Positions 20,256 through 29,581 of a stretch of DNA of 64,000 bases are shown here, piece by piece; the first letter of the stretch is position 1; each line of letters opens with the position of its first letter. Origin of the DNA: Desulfovibrio sp. Marseille-P6017 (GTDB lineage: Bacteria; Bacillota_A; Clostridia; Peptostreptococcales; Peptostreptococcaceae); assembly GCA_900604495.1 (NCBI GenBank), contig UWOR01000009.1, forward strand, positions 1 through 64,000. The letters are read 5' to 3'. Position numbers and translations under genes: made by a program. The notes beneath the pieces are model-generated. The model was not told where the DNA came from. It did no database searches and saw nothing but the letters and a program-made list of their open reading frames with translations.

Positions 20256-21479
20256 ATGAGAGAAAAAATAACAGAAAGATTTTTAAAGTATGTAAAGTTT
20301 GATACTACAGCTAATCCTAAAAATTCAGCTTGTCCTTCATCAGAGGGTCAAAGAGTATTTGCACAAAGTTTAGTTGAAGAATTAAAAAATTTAGGATTAG
20401 AAGATGCTAATTTAGATGAAAATAGTTATGTAATGGCAACATTAAAAGGGAATGTAGATGATGTTGATACAATAGGATTTATATCTCATTTAGATACAGC
20501 ACCAGATATTACAGGTAAAAATGTTAATCCAAGGGTGATAAAAAATTATGATGGTAAAGATATTGTTTTAAATGAAGAACTTAATATTGTTACATATATA
20601 AAAGATTATCCAGAACTTGAAAGTTTAAAAGGTCAAGATATTATAGTGACAGATGGTACAACATTACTAGGAGCTGATGATAAAGCTGGAGTAACAGCTA
20701 TTATGAGTGCTGTAGAATACTTAGTCAATCATCCAGAAATTAAGCATGGGGATATAAAAATAGGATTTACACCAGATGAAGAAGTTGGTAGAGGTGCAGA
20801 CTTATTTAATGTAGAAAAATTTGGAGCAAAGTATGCCTATACAATAGATGGAGGTGCTGAAGGAGAACTTGAATATGAGAACTTCAACGCAGCAGGAGCT
20901 ACAATAAAGATACAAGGAAGAAACGTTCATCCAGGATCAGCTAAAGATAAAATGATAAATGCTCTTCATATAGCTTGTGAAATAGCAGATTCTTTTCCAA
21001 AAGAAGAAAGACCTGAGACTACAGAACACTATGAAGGCTTTTATCATTTAAACGATATAAATGGTAGTGTTGAAGAAGCTACTATGATATATATAATAAG
21101 GGATCATGATAAAGTAAAATTTGAAGCTAGAAAACAATATATGATTGATGTTATTGAAAAATTAAATATTAAGTATGATAATAGAATAAATTTAGATTTA
21201 AAAGATCAATACTATAATATGAAGGAAAAAGTTGAGCCAGTAATTTTTATAGTAGATATAGTTAAACAGTCAATGGAAGATCTAGGAATAATACCTAATA
21301 TAGTACCTATAAGAGGAGGTACTGATGGAGCAAGATTATCTTATGAAGGACTTCCTTGTCCAAACATATTTACAGGAGGTATAAATTTTCACAGTAAAAA
21401 TGAATGTGTATCTATAGATGCAATGGAAAAATGTACAAGGTTAATTACAAAAATAGCTGAAAGCTATACAAAGAGATAA
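20256..21479 (+). CDS. pepT: Peptidase T (tripeptide aminopeptidase)
   Basis: 407-aa M20 metallopeptidase removing N-terminal residues from tripeptides in the cytoplasm. Zinc-site elements visible: SHLDT, GADDKAG, TPDEEVGRGAD, a DGG segment and a C-terminal FHSKNE. Full length for PepT. RBS AAAGAAGG before ATG 20256. A strong terminator follows. Confidence 0.95.
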   Translation: MREKITERFLKYVKFDTTANPKNSACPSSEGQRVFAQSLVEELKNLGLEDANLDENSYVMATLKGNVDDVDTIGFISHLDTAPDITGKNVNPRVIKNYDGKDIVLNEELNIVTYIKDYPELESLKGQDIIVTDGTTLLGADDKAGVTAIMSAVEYLVNHPEIKHGDIKIGFTPDEEVGRGADLFNVEKFGAKYAYTIDGGAEGELEYENFNAAGATIKIQGRNVHPGSAKDKMINALHIACEIADSFPKEERPETTEHYEGFYHLNDINGSVEEATMIYIIRDHDKVKFEARKQYMIDVIEKLNIKYDNRINLDLKDQYYNMKEKVEPVIFIVDIVKQSMEDLGIIPNIVPIRGGTDGARLSYEGLPCPNIFTGGINFHSKNECVSIDAMEKCTRLITKIAESYTKR

Positions 21480-21480
21480 A

Positions 21481-21522
21481 AAAAAGCAAGTATAAATAGT
21501 AATATTTATACTTGCTTTTTTA
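21481..21522 (+). terminator. Rho-independent terminator after pepT
   Basis: About 17-bp stem formed by 21482-21498 and 21503-21519 (AAGCAAGTATAAATA arm), closed by a short loop and ending in T6. Confidence 0.88.
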
Positions 21523-21639
21523 TGTAAATTTATATAATAAACAAAATATAATGAAAATTATTGTATAAATGCACAATTAATATACATACACATTGATTTA
21601 TAATTGTATTTAGGAATAGAGAATAAAAGGGAGGTACAT

Positions 21640-22489
21640 ATGAATCAGTTTGTTAACTTATCAGATGGATTATTAATTCCAAAGTTAGGACAAGGTACTT
21701 GGTACTTAGGAGAAAATAAAAGAAAAAGATGAAATAGAGAGTATAAGAATAGGCATTGAAAATGGAATGACTTTAATAGATACTGCAGAGATGTATGGAG
21801 AAGGATTAGCAGAAGAATTGGTTGGTAAAGCAATAAAAGGATATGATAGAGAAAAATTATTTTTAGTATCTAAAGTATATCCTCATAATTCAGGAAAAAA
21901 TAGAATTTTTAAAAGTTGTGAAGAAACTTTAAAAAGAATGAATGTAGATTATTTAGATTTATATTTACTACATTGGAGAGGAAATGTACCTTTAAGTGAA
22001 ACTGTGGAGTGTATGGAAGAGTTAGTATCGAAAGGAAAGATAAAACGTTGGGGAGTATCAAATTTTGATTTAGATGATATGATAGAACTTATGAACATAC
22101 TAAATGGAAATAATTGTGCGATAAATCAAGTATTATATCATTTAGGGTCTAGAGGTATATAGTATAGTTTATACCCTTGGATGATGGAACGAAATATACC
22201 AATAATGGCATATTGTCCAATGGCTCAAGCAGGAAGGCTTAGAAAGAACATAAATAGTAATCCTATGCTTAAAGAGATTGCAAATAGTCATGGATTAAGC
22301 ATTATTGAATTACTTCTTTGTTTTGTATTACAAAAGAATCAAATAATTGCAATTCCAAGAACTAGTAATCCGTAGCATGCACTTAAAAATTCTAAAGTTA
22401 AAAATATTATATTAACTAAAGAAGAGTTAGATATTATGGATAAAGAATTTCCAGCTCATAATAGGAAAGTTTATCTAGATATAGTATAG
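21640..22489 (+). pseudogene. Aldo/keto reductase, inactivated
   Basis: A recognisable aldo/keto reductase (about 280 aa when restored) with three disruptions. Frame 1 from ATG 21640 (RBS GGGAGGT) reads LIPKLGQGTWYLGENK, then meets a stop near 21730. The rest continues in the +1 frame from about 21722, consistent with one extra A in the A-rich run 21712-21727. The second frame has in-frame TAG at 22160-22162 (inside RGI-YSLYPW) and at 22373-22375 (SNP-HALKNS). Both are one base from a sense codon (AAG or GAG). Active-site elements DTAEMYGEG and LLHWRG are still present, so decay looks recent. Confidence 0.88.
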
Positions 22490-22657
22490 AATATTTTAAA
22501 GAGATATAATTGGTATCATAGCTTACACATACTATTATTAAATGTTAATAATAGGTTGCTTATTGAATATAGAAATGTATCAATATGTAATATTTTGTCA
22601 TATTTATATAGTATATTAGTGCTTACTAATATATAAAGGTTAAAAAGGAATGATTGT

Positions 22658-23599
22658 ATGACAGAAATAGGTAAACTTATAAATCTTATTAACTTTAATA
22701 AAGAAAATGAAGTTAAAAGTTTAGGGTACTCTATATCATATGGTATAAATTTAGTTAATGCTACTAATATGTGGAGTAAAGGATATACAGGAAAAAATGT
22801 AATCATAGCGGTAATAGATACTGGATGTGATAAAGATCATCCAGATTTAAAAGATAGAATAGTTGAAGGAAGAAATTTTACTACTGATGATGGTGGAAAT
22901 CCAGATATATATACCGATTATGATGGTCATGGAACTCATGTTTCAGGGATAATAGCAGCTAATAACTCAAAAAATGGAGTAGTTGGTGTAGCACCAAGTG
23001 CGAAGTTAATGATTTTAAAGGCTTTAGCAAAAGGCGGTGTAGGTCAGTACTCATGGATAATAGATGCTATAGATTATGCAGTATCTAAAAAAGTAGATAT
23101 CATATCTATGTCATTAGGTGGACCCAATGATGTACCTCAATTACATCAAGCAATTATTAATGCGATTAATAATAATATATTGGTAGTGTGTGCAGCAGGT
23201 AATAGTGGTGATAATTCTGCACTAACCGATGAATTGGATTATCCTGGTGCATATGAAGAAGTAATAGAAGTAGGAGCTATAGATATGAATAAAGTCCCTG
23301 CATATTTCAGTGATTCTAACAAGGAATTAGATGTAATAGCACCAGGTGTAAGTATATTATCAACATACAAAAACCAATCATATGCAACTCTAAGTGGAAC
23401 TAGCATGGCTGCACCATATGTTTCTGGAAGTTTGGCATTAATAATTGAATGGTCAACAAATGAATTTGGAAGAAAACTTAGTGAACCAGAGCTATATGCT
23501 CAACTAATAAAGATGACAGTAAGTATCAATTACCCGAGAAGTATGCAAGGAAATGGATATGTGTATTTAAATCCATATATAGTTACTAGAAAAATATAG
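22658..23599 (+). CDS. Intracellular subtilisin-like serine protease (S8)
   Basis: 313-aa subtilase with the full catalytic triad: D54 in AVIDTGCDKDHPD, H91 in YDGHGTHVSG and S249 in SGTSMAAP. There is no signal peptide and only a short (about 25-residue) N-terminal extension, as in intracellular subtilisins (Isp) that turn over cytoplasmic protein. The short extension may occlude the active site until cleaved, as in Isp enzymes (inference). RBS AAAAAGGAATG before ATG. It is monocistronic with a terminator shared with the convergent neighbour. Confidence 0.9.
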   Translation: MTEIGKLINLINFNKENEVKSLGYSISYGINLVNATNMWSKGYTGKNVIIAVIDTGCDKDHPDLKDRIVEGRNFTTDDGGNPDIYTDYDGHGTHVSGIIAANNSKNGVVGVAPSAKLMILKALAKGGVGQYSWIIDAIDYAVSKKVDIISMSLGGPNDVPQLHQAIINAINNNILVVCAAGNSGDNSALTDELDYPGAYEEVIEVGAIDMNKVPAYFSDSNKELDVIAPGVSILSTYKNQSYATLSGTSMAAPYVSGSLALIIEWSTNEFGRKLSEPELYAQLIKMTVSINYPRSMQGNGYVYLNPYIVTRKI

Positions 23600-23611
23600 G
23601 CTTAAATAAAA

Positions 23612-23649
23612 TAAGTGGCAATGGTGTAGCTACACTATTGCCATTTTTC
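23612..23649. terminator. Bidirectional terminator between convergent genes
   Basis: Nearly self-complementary arms TGGCAATGGTGTAG 23616-23629 and CTACACTATTGCCA 23630-23643, followed by T5 on the + strand and flanked by A-rich sequence on the other side. Confidence 0.78.
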
Positions 23650-23663
23650 ATATAAATATAAAT

Positions 23664-24224
23664 TTATAGCTCTATAATATTTCCTGTGTTTAAATCTATA
23701 AAATTGAAATCTAACTCTAATTCATCTTCATTAGAGTTAATTATTTCAATTGTAGCAACTGAATGAGTTCCGTCTTTAGGGATAGATGTGCTTCCAGGGT
23801 TTAACACCATTAAAGATTCATCAAAGAATAACTCTTTAACATGAGTATGTCCTAGAATTAGTATATCAGCCCCCATGTTTTTAGCTTTTTTTATAGTTTC
23901 TTCTTTAGAATCTAAATAACCATGAGTTAATAGAATTCTTATTTCTCCAAATTGACTCATCACATAAGGACTTTGGATAGGATGATTAATAACCATTTGA
24001 TCTACATCAGCTTCACAGTTACCCTTAGTTAGAAGGATGTTATCTAAATTATTTAATTTTTCAATAACTCCCTTAGGATTGTAGTCTTTAGGTAAATCAT
24101 TTCTAGGTCCATGATAAAGTATATCACCACCATGTAAAAGAATATCACAATCAGATAATGCTTTTACAGCTTTTTCAAAATAATATAAACTTCCATGAGT
24201 ATCACTCATTATACCAATTTTCAT
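23664..24224 (-). CDS. YfcE-type metallophosphoesterase
   Basis: 186-aa calcineurin-like phosphodiesterase. Metal-site motifs in order: MSDTHG near the N-terminus, LLHGGDI, TKGNCE, LTHGY and ILGHTHV. Length and motif order match the YfcE/MJ0936 phosphodiesterase group acting on small phosphodiesters in vitro; the cellular substrate is unknown. RBS AGGAGGG on the minus strand (24229-24235). It lies 20 nt downstream of nadK and is probably co-transcribed with it. Confidence 0.9.
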   Translation of the reverse strand: MKIGIMSDTHGSLYYFEKAVKALSDCDILLHGGDILYHGPRNDLPKDYNPKGVIEKLNNLDNILLTKGNCEADVDQMVINHPIQSPYVMSQFGEIRILLTHGYLDSKEETIKKAKNMGADILILGHTHVKELFFDESLMVLNPGSTSIPKDGTHSVATIEIINSNEDELELDFNFIDLNTGNIIEL

Positions 24225-24244
24225 TATAAACCCTCCTATGTATA

Positions 24245-25045
24245 TTATAAGAATTTTTCAGATACTCTACTCCAAAATTCATAATTAGACATTCTAAGTA
24301 ATCTGATTTTTATATCAGATGCAAAAACTTGTATATCTGAAATTTGATTAAATCTATGTTCTACTCCATCAACTACAATTAATATAGAATCTTCAAATCT
24401 ATATTCAGGTGCAATTTTTATTATAGAGTCAATTGAAAATATAATACTTGATGTAAAACATCTATATGCATTAGTGTTGATTGGATAAAGTGGAGTTAAT
24501 TGCATTAACTCTATGCTAGTATCAACTATGCTTCCACCAGCTGCATAGTTATAAGCAGTAGAACCTGTAGGTGTAGATACTATCATTCCATCACCACTAA
24601 AATTTTGTATATGTCTATCATTAACTTTTAGATTAAGATGTATAGTTCTTGATTTATCACCTTTTACAACTACTTCGTTAATAGCGAAAACATCACAGCA
24701 ACTTTTATTAGTACATACACTAGCCTGAATAACGGGTACTTCCTCAATAATATAATCCATATGTAGATAATCCTTGATGAATTTATCTATATTTTCTGGC
24801 GATATTTCAGGGAAGAAGCCAAGATGACCAGTATTTATTCCGACAATAGGAACTTCAGGAAAATCAAAGTCGTGAACTGTTTTTAAGAAAGAACCATCAC
24901 CGCCTATTGATATAATAAGTTCTGTGTCAGGATGAAAATCATAGTATACATTAAATCCAGCCTTAATAAGTTTTTCTTTTAATAAATCTCTAGTCTCAAT
25001 AGATTTATGTACTTGATTTGAGTTTATAGTTATAATTCTTTTCAT
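24245..25045 (-). CDS. nadK: NAD kinase
   Basis: 266-aa ATP-NAD kinase making NADP+. Visible: the GGDGSFL nucleotide motif (SIGGDGSFLKTVH) near residue 47-55, GINTGHLGFFPE, and the second conserved block FSGDGMIVSTPTGSTAYNYAAGGSI. Full length. ATG start with GAGGTGGAAAG upstream on the minus strand. The downstream phosphoesterase follows after 20 nt. Confidence 0.94.
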   Translation of the reverse strand: MKRIITINSNQVHKSIETRDLLKEKLIKAGFNVYYDFHPDTELIISIGGDGSFLKTVHDFDFPEVPIVGINTGHLGFFPEISPENIDKFIKDYLHMDYIIEEVPVIQASVCTNKSCCDVFAINEVVVKGDKSRTIHLNLKVNDRHIQNFSGDGMIVSTPTGSTAYNYAAGGSIVDTSIELMQLTPLYPINTNAYRCFTSSIIFSIDSIIKIAPEYRFEDSILIVVDGVEHRFNQISDIQVFASDIKIRLLRMSNYEFWSRVSEKFL

Positions 25046-25134
25046 CTTTCCACCTCTTTATACTTTGTATTATAACATAACTTGTAGATTTAATAGGAAA
25101 GATAATAAATTAACATAAATTGTAAAGTAAATTA

Positions 25135-25175
25135 TTGACACTTACGTATATACAGTATATATTGTATATATACAG
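25135..25175 (+). promoter_or_regulatory. sigma-A promoter with overlapping GntR-type palindromic operator
   Basis: TTGACA (25135-25140), exactly 17 nt, then TATATT (25158-25163). An inverted-repeat tract of GTATATAC-type half sites spans 25146-25175, covering the -10. That placement fits autorepression by the adjacent YtrA-type GntR protein. The promoter is read directly; the regulator-operator pairing is inferred. Confidence 0.75.
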
Positions 25176-25213
25176 TAGGTGCTCTTTAAGAAGTTATTGA
25201 GAAAGGATAGGTT

Positions 25214-25585
25214 ATGAAAATTATAATTAGTAATTCATCAGATACTACAATTTATGGACAAATTGTAAATCAAATAAAAGAAGCTATAATATCTAATGAA
25301 TTAAAATCAGGATATTTACTTCCATCTATAAGGGCTTTAGCAAAAGATTTAAATATAAGTGTAATTACAACAAAAAGAGCTTATGAAGAATTACAAAAGC
25401 AAGGGTTTATAGATATAGTTCCTGGTAAAGGAACTTTTGTAGCATGTTTTAGTAAAGATATTATATATGAAGAAAAAATGAAAGAAATAGAACTTAAAAT
25501 AGAAGAAATTATTGAAATTTCAAAGATTATAGATGTTTCAAGAGAAGATATAATAGAAATATTTAATTGCATATATGAGGGGTGA
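25214..25585 (+). CDS. GntR-family regulator, YtrA subfamily
   Basis: 123-aa regulator: winged helix-turn-helix in residues about 8-75 (IKEAIISNELKSGYLLPSIRALAKDLNISVITTKRAYEELQKQGFI, the GntR signature) plus a short C-terminal helical dimerisation tail typical of YtrA, with no ligand-binding domain. It is the first gene of an ABC transporter operon behind a strong promoter. RBS GAAAGGATAGG before ATG. The ABC gene RBS is inside its 3' end. YtrA-type proteins in Bacillus repress transporter operons induced by cell-wall antibiotics; the inducer here is unknown. Confidence 0.92.
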   Translation: MKIIISNSSDTTIYGQIVNQIKEAIISNELKSGYLLPSIRALAKDLNISVITTKRAYEELQKQGFIDIVPGKGTFVACFSKDIIYEEKMKEIELKIEEIIEISKIIDVSREDIIEIFNCIYEG

Positions 25586-25589
25586 ATTT

Positions 25590-26444
25590 ATGATTAAAAT
25601 TAAAAATTTAAATAAAAATTTAGGTGGATTTAAATTAAGTAATATAAACTTAGAATTACCTAAGGGATATATAATGGGCTTGGTTGGTCCTAATGGATCA
25701 GGGAAAACAACTTTAATTAAAATTATAATGGGGCTTATAGAATATGATAGTGGAGAAGTAAGTATATTTGATAAGAGAATGGATGAATATCCAGAAGATA
25801 TAAAAAATAAAGTTGGTTTTGTATATGATAGGTTAAATTTTTACCCAGAGCTTAGTGTAAAAGATTTTAGAAATATATCGAAATATTTATATAAAGAATT
25901 TAATCAGGTTAAGTTTGATAATTATTTAAAAAAATTTAATATTAATCCTAAAGTAAAGATAAAAAATTTATCAAAAGGGCAAAGTGCAAAATTAATGTTA
26001 GCTAATGCATTAAGTCATAATGCAAAATTATTAATTTTAGATGAACCAACTTCTGGTCTAGATCCAGTTGTTAGAAAAGAAGTACTTACATATATTCAAG
26101 AATTTATAGAGGCAGAAGATACTAGTGTTCTTATTTGTACTCATAATACTGAAGAATTAGATAAAGTAGCAGACTATATTACTTTTATAGATAATGGAGA
26201 AATTGTGCTTAGTAAAGATAAGGAATGTTTACAAGATGAATATAGAGTGTTAAGAGCAAGTAGAGAAGATTTATGTAAAATAGAAAAAGTTGTAAATATA
26301 AATCATCAAAAATACTATAGTGAAGCTTTAGTAAGAGTAGATAATGATGAAGATTATAAAGAAATACTTAAATATGTAGATGTAGATAATATAAAAGTCC
26401 CAAACATAGAAGATTTTATGTATTACTATACTAAAAAAGTGTAA
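25590..26444 (+). CDS. ABC transporter ATP-binding protein (YtrB-like)
   Basis: 284-aa single nucleotide-binding domain: Walker A GPNGSGKTT near residue 36, signature LSKGQ near 130, Walker B LLILDEPTSGLD and the switch HNTEE. I choose ATG 25590 because GAGGGGTG (25577-25584) is 5 nt upstream, while ATG 25575 has no RBS. It overlaps no coding sequence but starts 4 nt after the regulator stop. It energises the two permease units encoded next; exporter polarity is inferred from the absence of a binding protein of the uptake type. Confidence 0.93.
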   Translation: MIKIKNLNKNLGGFKLSNINLELPKGYIMGLVGPNGSGKTTLIKIIMGLIEYDSGEVSIFDKRMDEYPEDIKNKVGFVYDRLNFYPELSVKDFRNISKYLYKEFNQVKFDNYLKKFNINPKVKIKNLSKGQSAKLMLANALSHNAKLLILDEPTSGLDPVVRKEVLTYIQEFIEAEDTSVLICTHNTEELDKVADYITFIDNGEIVLSKDKECLQDEYRVLRASREDLCKIEKVVNINHQKYYSEALVRVDNDEDYKEILKYVDVDNIKVPNIEDFMYYYTKKV

Positions 26445-26463
26445 CTTAGAAAGAGGAGATAAA

Positions 26464-27108
26464 ATGTTTGATTTAATAAGAAAAGATATTTTAGTTTTAA
26501 TAAAATCAGATAAGTTATTTTTAATTAGATATGTATTAACCGTACTTTTAATATATACAATATTAAATCCGATTTCATATTATTTATCTAGTATTTTTTT
26601 AAGCTATGTAACTTTAATAAGTACATTTTCCTATGATCAAGAAAATGATTCTAGTAGATTTATTATGAGCATGCCTATAAATAAGGAGAATATAGTTTAT
26701 TCAAGATATATATTAAGCTTGATATTTATTTTTATAAGTACAGTTATAAATAATACTCTATTTGAAATACTTTTAGGTAAGATATATAGAGGACCAGTTT
26801 TCAATGATGTACTTATATGCTTAATTTTATATTTACTTACTGTATCACTTATATTGCCGCTACATTTTAAATTTAAAAATAAAAGGATAGTTAATGTAAT
26901 ATGTATCTTTTTATTTTTAATAATATTGTTAAAAGTCGGTAAATTTTTAAATTTGATTGTAGATACGGCATCAAATAATGTAAATAATTTTTTCGATTTA
27001 TATAATTTAAGTTTTATATCGATAGGTATTTTTATAGTATCAATGACTTTATCTTTAATTATTGTTAAAAATAATAAAGGAGGTAAAAGTTATGAAGAAG
27101 TTTACTAA
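26464..27108 (+). CDS. ABC-2-type transporter permease, first copy
   Basis: 214-aa protein with six predicted hydrophobic segments and an N-terminal MFDLIRKDILVLIKSDK cytoplasmic start like other YtrC/D or lantibiotic-type permeases. It contains the family-like motif FIMSMPINKENIVYSRYILS. It is clearly paralogous to the permease at 27663 (shared TILNP, YSxYxLS, YRGPVxNDxLI). RBS AGAGGAG. The last 17 nt overlap the next gene. Confidence 0.85.
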   Translation: MFDLIRKDILVLIKSDKLFLIRYVLTVLLIYTILNPISYYLSSIFLSYVTLISTFSYDQENDSSRFIMSMPINKENIVYSRYILSLIFIFISTVINNTLFEILLGKIYRGPVFNDVLICLILYLLTVSLILPLHFKFKNKRIVNVICIFLFLIILLKVGKFLNLIVDTASNNVNNFFDLYNLSFISIGIFIVSMTLSLIIVKNNKGGKSYEEVY

Positions 27109-27661
27109 AGTAAGTATATGTATAATAGTATCAATTTTACTTTTTATAGGAATTAATAAGTTAATATTTAATAAAAGGGTTGGTATTGAAGATTATAAAA
27201 TAACTAATCCTATGTATACATATTTGCAATTAGATAAGTATAAAAAAACAGACAATGGAACAGTTTTAAGATTAAAAGTAAAAAATAGTAGTAATTATAC
27301 ATATAGGCTAGAGGATGCAAGTCTTGTAATTTGGTCATGCAATAGATCAGAAAATGGAAATGCTATAAATTCTAGAGAAGCTTTTAGAATAAACAGAATT
27401 GAATATGGAATAAATGATGATATTAGATGGAAAGGTATAGAACCAAAAGGTGAAAGTTATATAGAATTCTTATTTCCTAAAGGTATGAGTATTGATGAAA
27501 GATTTATTGATTTAGAATCTACAGCATTTGAATATAAAGGTAGTTTTATAAAAGAGCTTCCATTACTTGATGATGCATATACAACAGTTGGTTTAGAAGA
27601 ACAATATGATTCCATTCAAAGATTGGATAAAGATTTTTACAAAAATCTAAAGGGGGAATAA
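27092..27661 (+). CDS. Membrane-anchored extracytoplasmic protein of the ABC operon, first copy
   Basis: 189 aa with one N-terminal signal anchor (KVSICIIVSILLFIGINKLIF) and an outside beta-rich domain. I choose ATG 27092 because AAAGGAGG lies at 27077-27084; an upstream TTG at 27062 is unsupported. The domain repeats in the C-terminal half of the next gene: both have an LKVKNSS or IKISNNS segment, PKGxSxxE or LKPKGLKFEES, and a YKGSFIKELP or YKAKFIVNIP ending. The function is unknown; it may be an accessory/sensing part of the transporter. Confidence 0.8.
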   Translation: MKKFTKVSICIIVSILLFIGINKLIFNKRVGIEDYKITNPMYTYLQLDKYKKTDNGTVLRLKVKNSSNYTYRLEDASLVIWSCNRSENGNAINSREAFRINRIEYGINDDIRWKGIEPKGESYIEFLFPKGMSIDERFIDLESTAFEYKGSFIKELPLLDDAYTTVGLEEQYDSIQRLDKDFYKNLKGE

Positions 27662-27662
27662 G

Positions 27663-28905
27663 ATGTTTAATTTAATAAAAAAAGATATAATGACTACTAT
27701 CATATCAAATAAAAAAGCATATTTAGAATATTTGTTTATACTAATATTTATGTATACTATTTTAAACCCCTTATCATATTTTTCGGTAAATATAATTATA
27801 AGTTATTTGATATTAATAAATTCTTTTAAAAATGACAATGAAAATGAAGCGGGTAATTTTATTTTAAGTATGGGAGTTAGTAAAGAAAATATAGTTTACT
27901 CTAAATATTTGCTTAGTTTTATTTTGATTATTGTGACGAGTATATTAAATTCTGTAATAACATGGGTATTGGGAGGAATATTTTATAGGGGACCTGTATT
28001 AAATGATATTTTAATCTCCAACATTATTTATCTATTTATTATATCAATAATACTTCCTATAATTTTAAATTTGAGTATAAAAACTAAAAAATTATATATG
28101 GATTATTTCTTTAATGCTAGGATTTATATTATTTATATTGTTAACTTTAATTTCAGATAAAATTCATAATGATATTAATGGAAGTATTGTATATTATGAA
28201 TTTTCAGGACCATTTAAAAGTATATTTGAATATATTACATATGAACTTAATATAAAATATATAAATTTATATACCTTAGCATTTATAGCTAGCTTGCTTT
28301 TCGTGTTATCAATGTATATATCAATAAGAATTGTTAAAGGAAAAAGAATTATAGATTTTAAAAAGTTCTTTATTACAGCTTTAATATTAGTTGTTATATT
28401 TGAAGGTTATATATTTATAAATAATAATATATATGAGAATATAGTGCACATTGATGATTATGATATTGAAAATTTTGTAGACATTGAAATGGAGCTTGAT
28501 GGATATAAAGACACAGCAGAAGGAACTCTTATTAAAATAAAAATTTCAAACAACAGCAGGTATATATGTATACTAGATGACATTACTTTAAACTTTGGAA
28601 AAGATATAGAATATGAAGATGGAAGTCTTTCCTTTGCTCCAATTATTAGTTTAGATTACTATGAACAAGACTTAAAAAGTAACAACTTAATGAAAGATGG
28701 AATTGACCCTTTTAAAGATGAATATATAAGTTTCTTAAAACCTAAAGGACTTAAATTCGAGGAGAGTTCTTTTGATTTTAACAATGTTAATATAGATTAT
28801 AAGGCTAAATTTATTGTAAATATACCAATAATAAATATACTTATGACTATTAGTTCTACTGGAGGAAGTTATAATATTGAGTATATAAATTCTTATACAG
28901 AGTAA
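27663..28905 (+). pseudogene. Second permease copy fused to the exoprotein domain, frameshifted
   Basis: The first 150 residues (27663 to about 28110) match the upstream permease. The frame then ends at 28160, but the permease continues in the +1 frame from about 28105 (MLGFILFILLTLISDK), followed by a last membrane segment and then, in the same frame, an anchor and an exoprotein domain like the preceding gene, to 28905. There is no ribosome binding site before the internal ATG at 28114, so the second part is unlikely to be a separate gene. One extra base around TTTCTTTAATG would explain the break. When restored it would be a permease-exoprotein fusion of about 410 aa. Confidence 0.72.
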
Positions 28906-29016
28906 AATGAGGCAATAGCAACATATGCAACTATGGGTTTACAAAAAAGCAACTATTAAATTATAGATAAAAACCTTTATACGATATATAATTTTTATTG
29001 AAAAGAGGTGAGTATA

Positions 29017-29451
29017 TTGAATTTAGGAGAAAATTTAAAAAAACTTAGAAAAGAAAATAATTTATCTCAAGAACAACTAGCTGAGAAACTAAATATATCT
29101 CGCCAGGCTATATCTAAATGGGAGTCAGGTAAGACATATCCGGATATAGAAAATCTTATATTACTTAGAAATATATTTAAAACAACATTAGATGAATTAA
29201 TAATAGGCGATAGTCTAAGTGAAGATAAAATACATGATGTTAAATCAGAACAATTAAAAAAACACAATAAAGATGATATAGAACAAGATGATTTATCTGT
29301 TGATTTAGTTATTGGAGGTAGTATAATAGGAACAATATTAGGGACTATAACGGGTAACTATATGTGGTCAATGTTAGGTTTTGTAGGATTAGGAATAGGA
29401 TTTATAATAGAGGCGCTAAGAAAAAACTTTAATAGTGGAATTAAAAACTAG
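29017..29451 (+). CDS. XRE-family regulator with C-terminal membrane segments
   Basis: 144 aa: Cro/C1-type helix-turn-helix (residues about 4-58, LSQEQLAEKLNISRQAISKWESGK), a polar linker, and two hydrophobic segments (LVIGGSIIGTILGTITGNY, MLGFVGLGIGFIIEAL), so the DNA-binding domain is probably membrane-tethered. TTG 29017 is preferred: AGAGGTG (29004-29010) precedes it, whereas GTG 29008 lies within that site. The downstream hairpin suggests a single-gene unit. The target is unknown. Confidence 0.87.
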   Translation: MNLGENLKKLRKENNLSQEQLAEKLNISRQAISKWESGKTYPDIENLILLRNIFKTTLDELIIGDSLSEDKIHDVKSEQLKKHNKDDIEQDDLSVDLVIGGSIIGTILGTITGNYMWSMLGFVGLGIGFIIEALRKNFNSGIKN

Positions 29452-29455
29452 AGAG

Positions 29456-29508
29456 AAATAGTGTAGTTTATGAAATTATATTTAATTTTAATAGACTACA
29501 CTATTTTT
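29456..29508 (+). terminator. Probable terminator with large loop
   Basis: Arms AATAGTGTAGT (29457-29467) and ACTACACTATT (29495-29505), then TTT. The loop of about 27 nt is large but AT-rich. Confidence 0.6.
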
Positions 29509-29581
29509 ATATTTAAGGAATGTATATAATAAGCCTTTAGGGTATATTAAAAATAAATTAATTAAAAGTAAAGGAGAAGAC

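Noticed and set aside
22160..22375. Two TAG codons as pyrrolysine or suppressed amber sites
   Set aside because: Same gene has a frameshift, and no other gene in the window shows internal TAG.
28114..28905. Independent gene starting at ATG 28114
   Set aside because: No ribosome binding site, and the start is in the middle of a permease that continues in the other frame; a frameshift is simpler.
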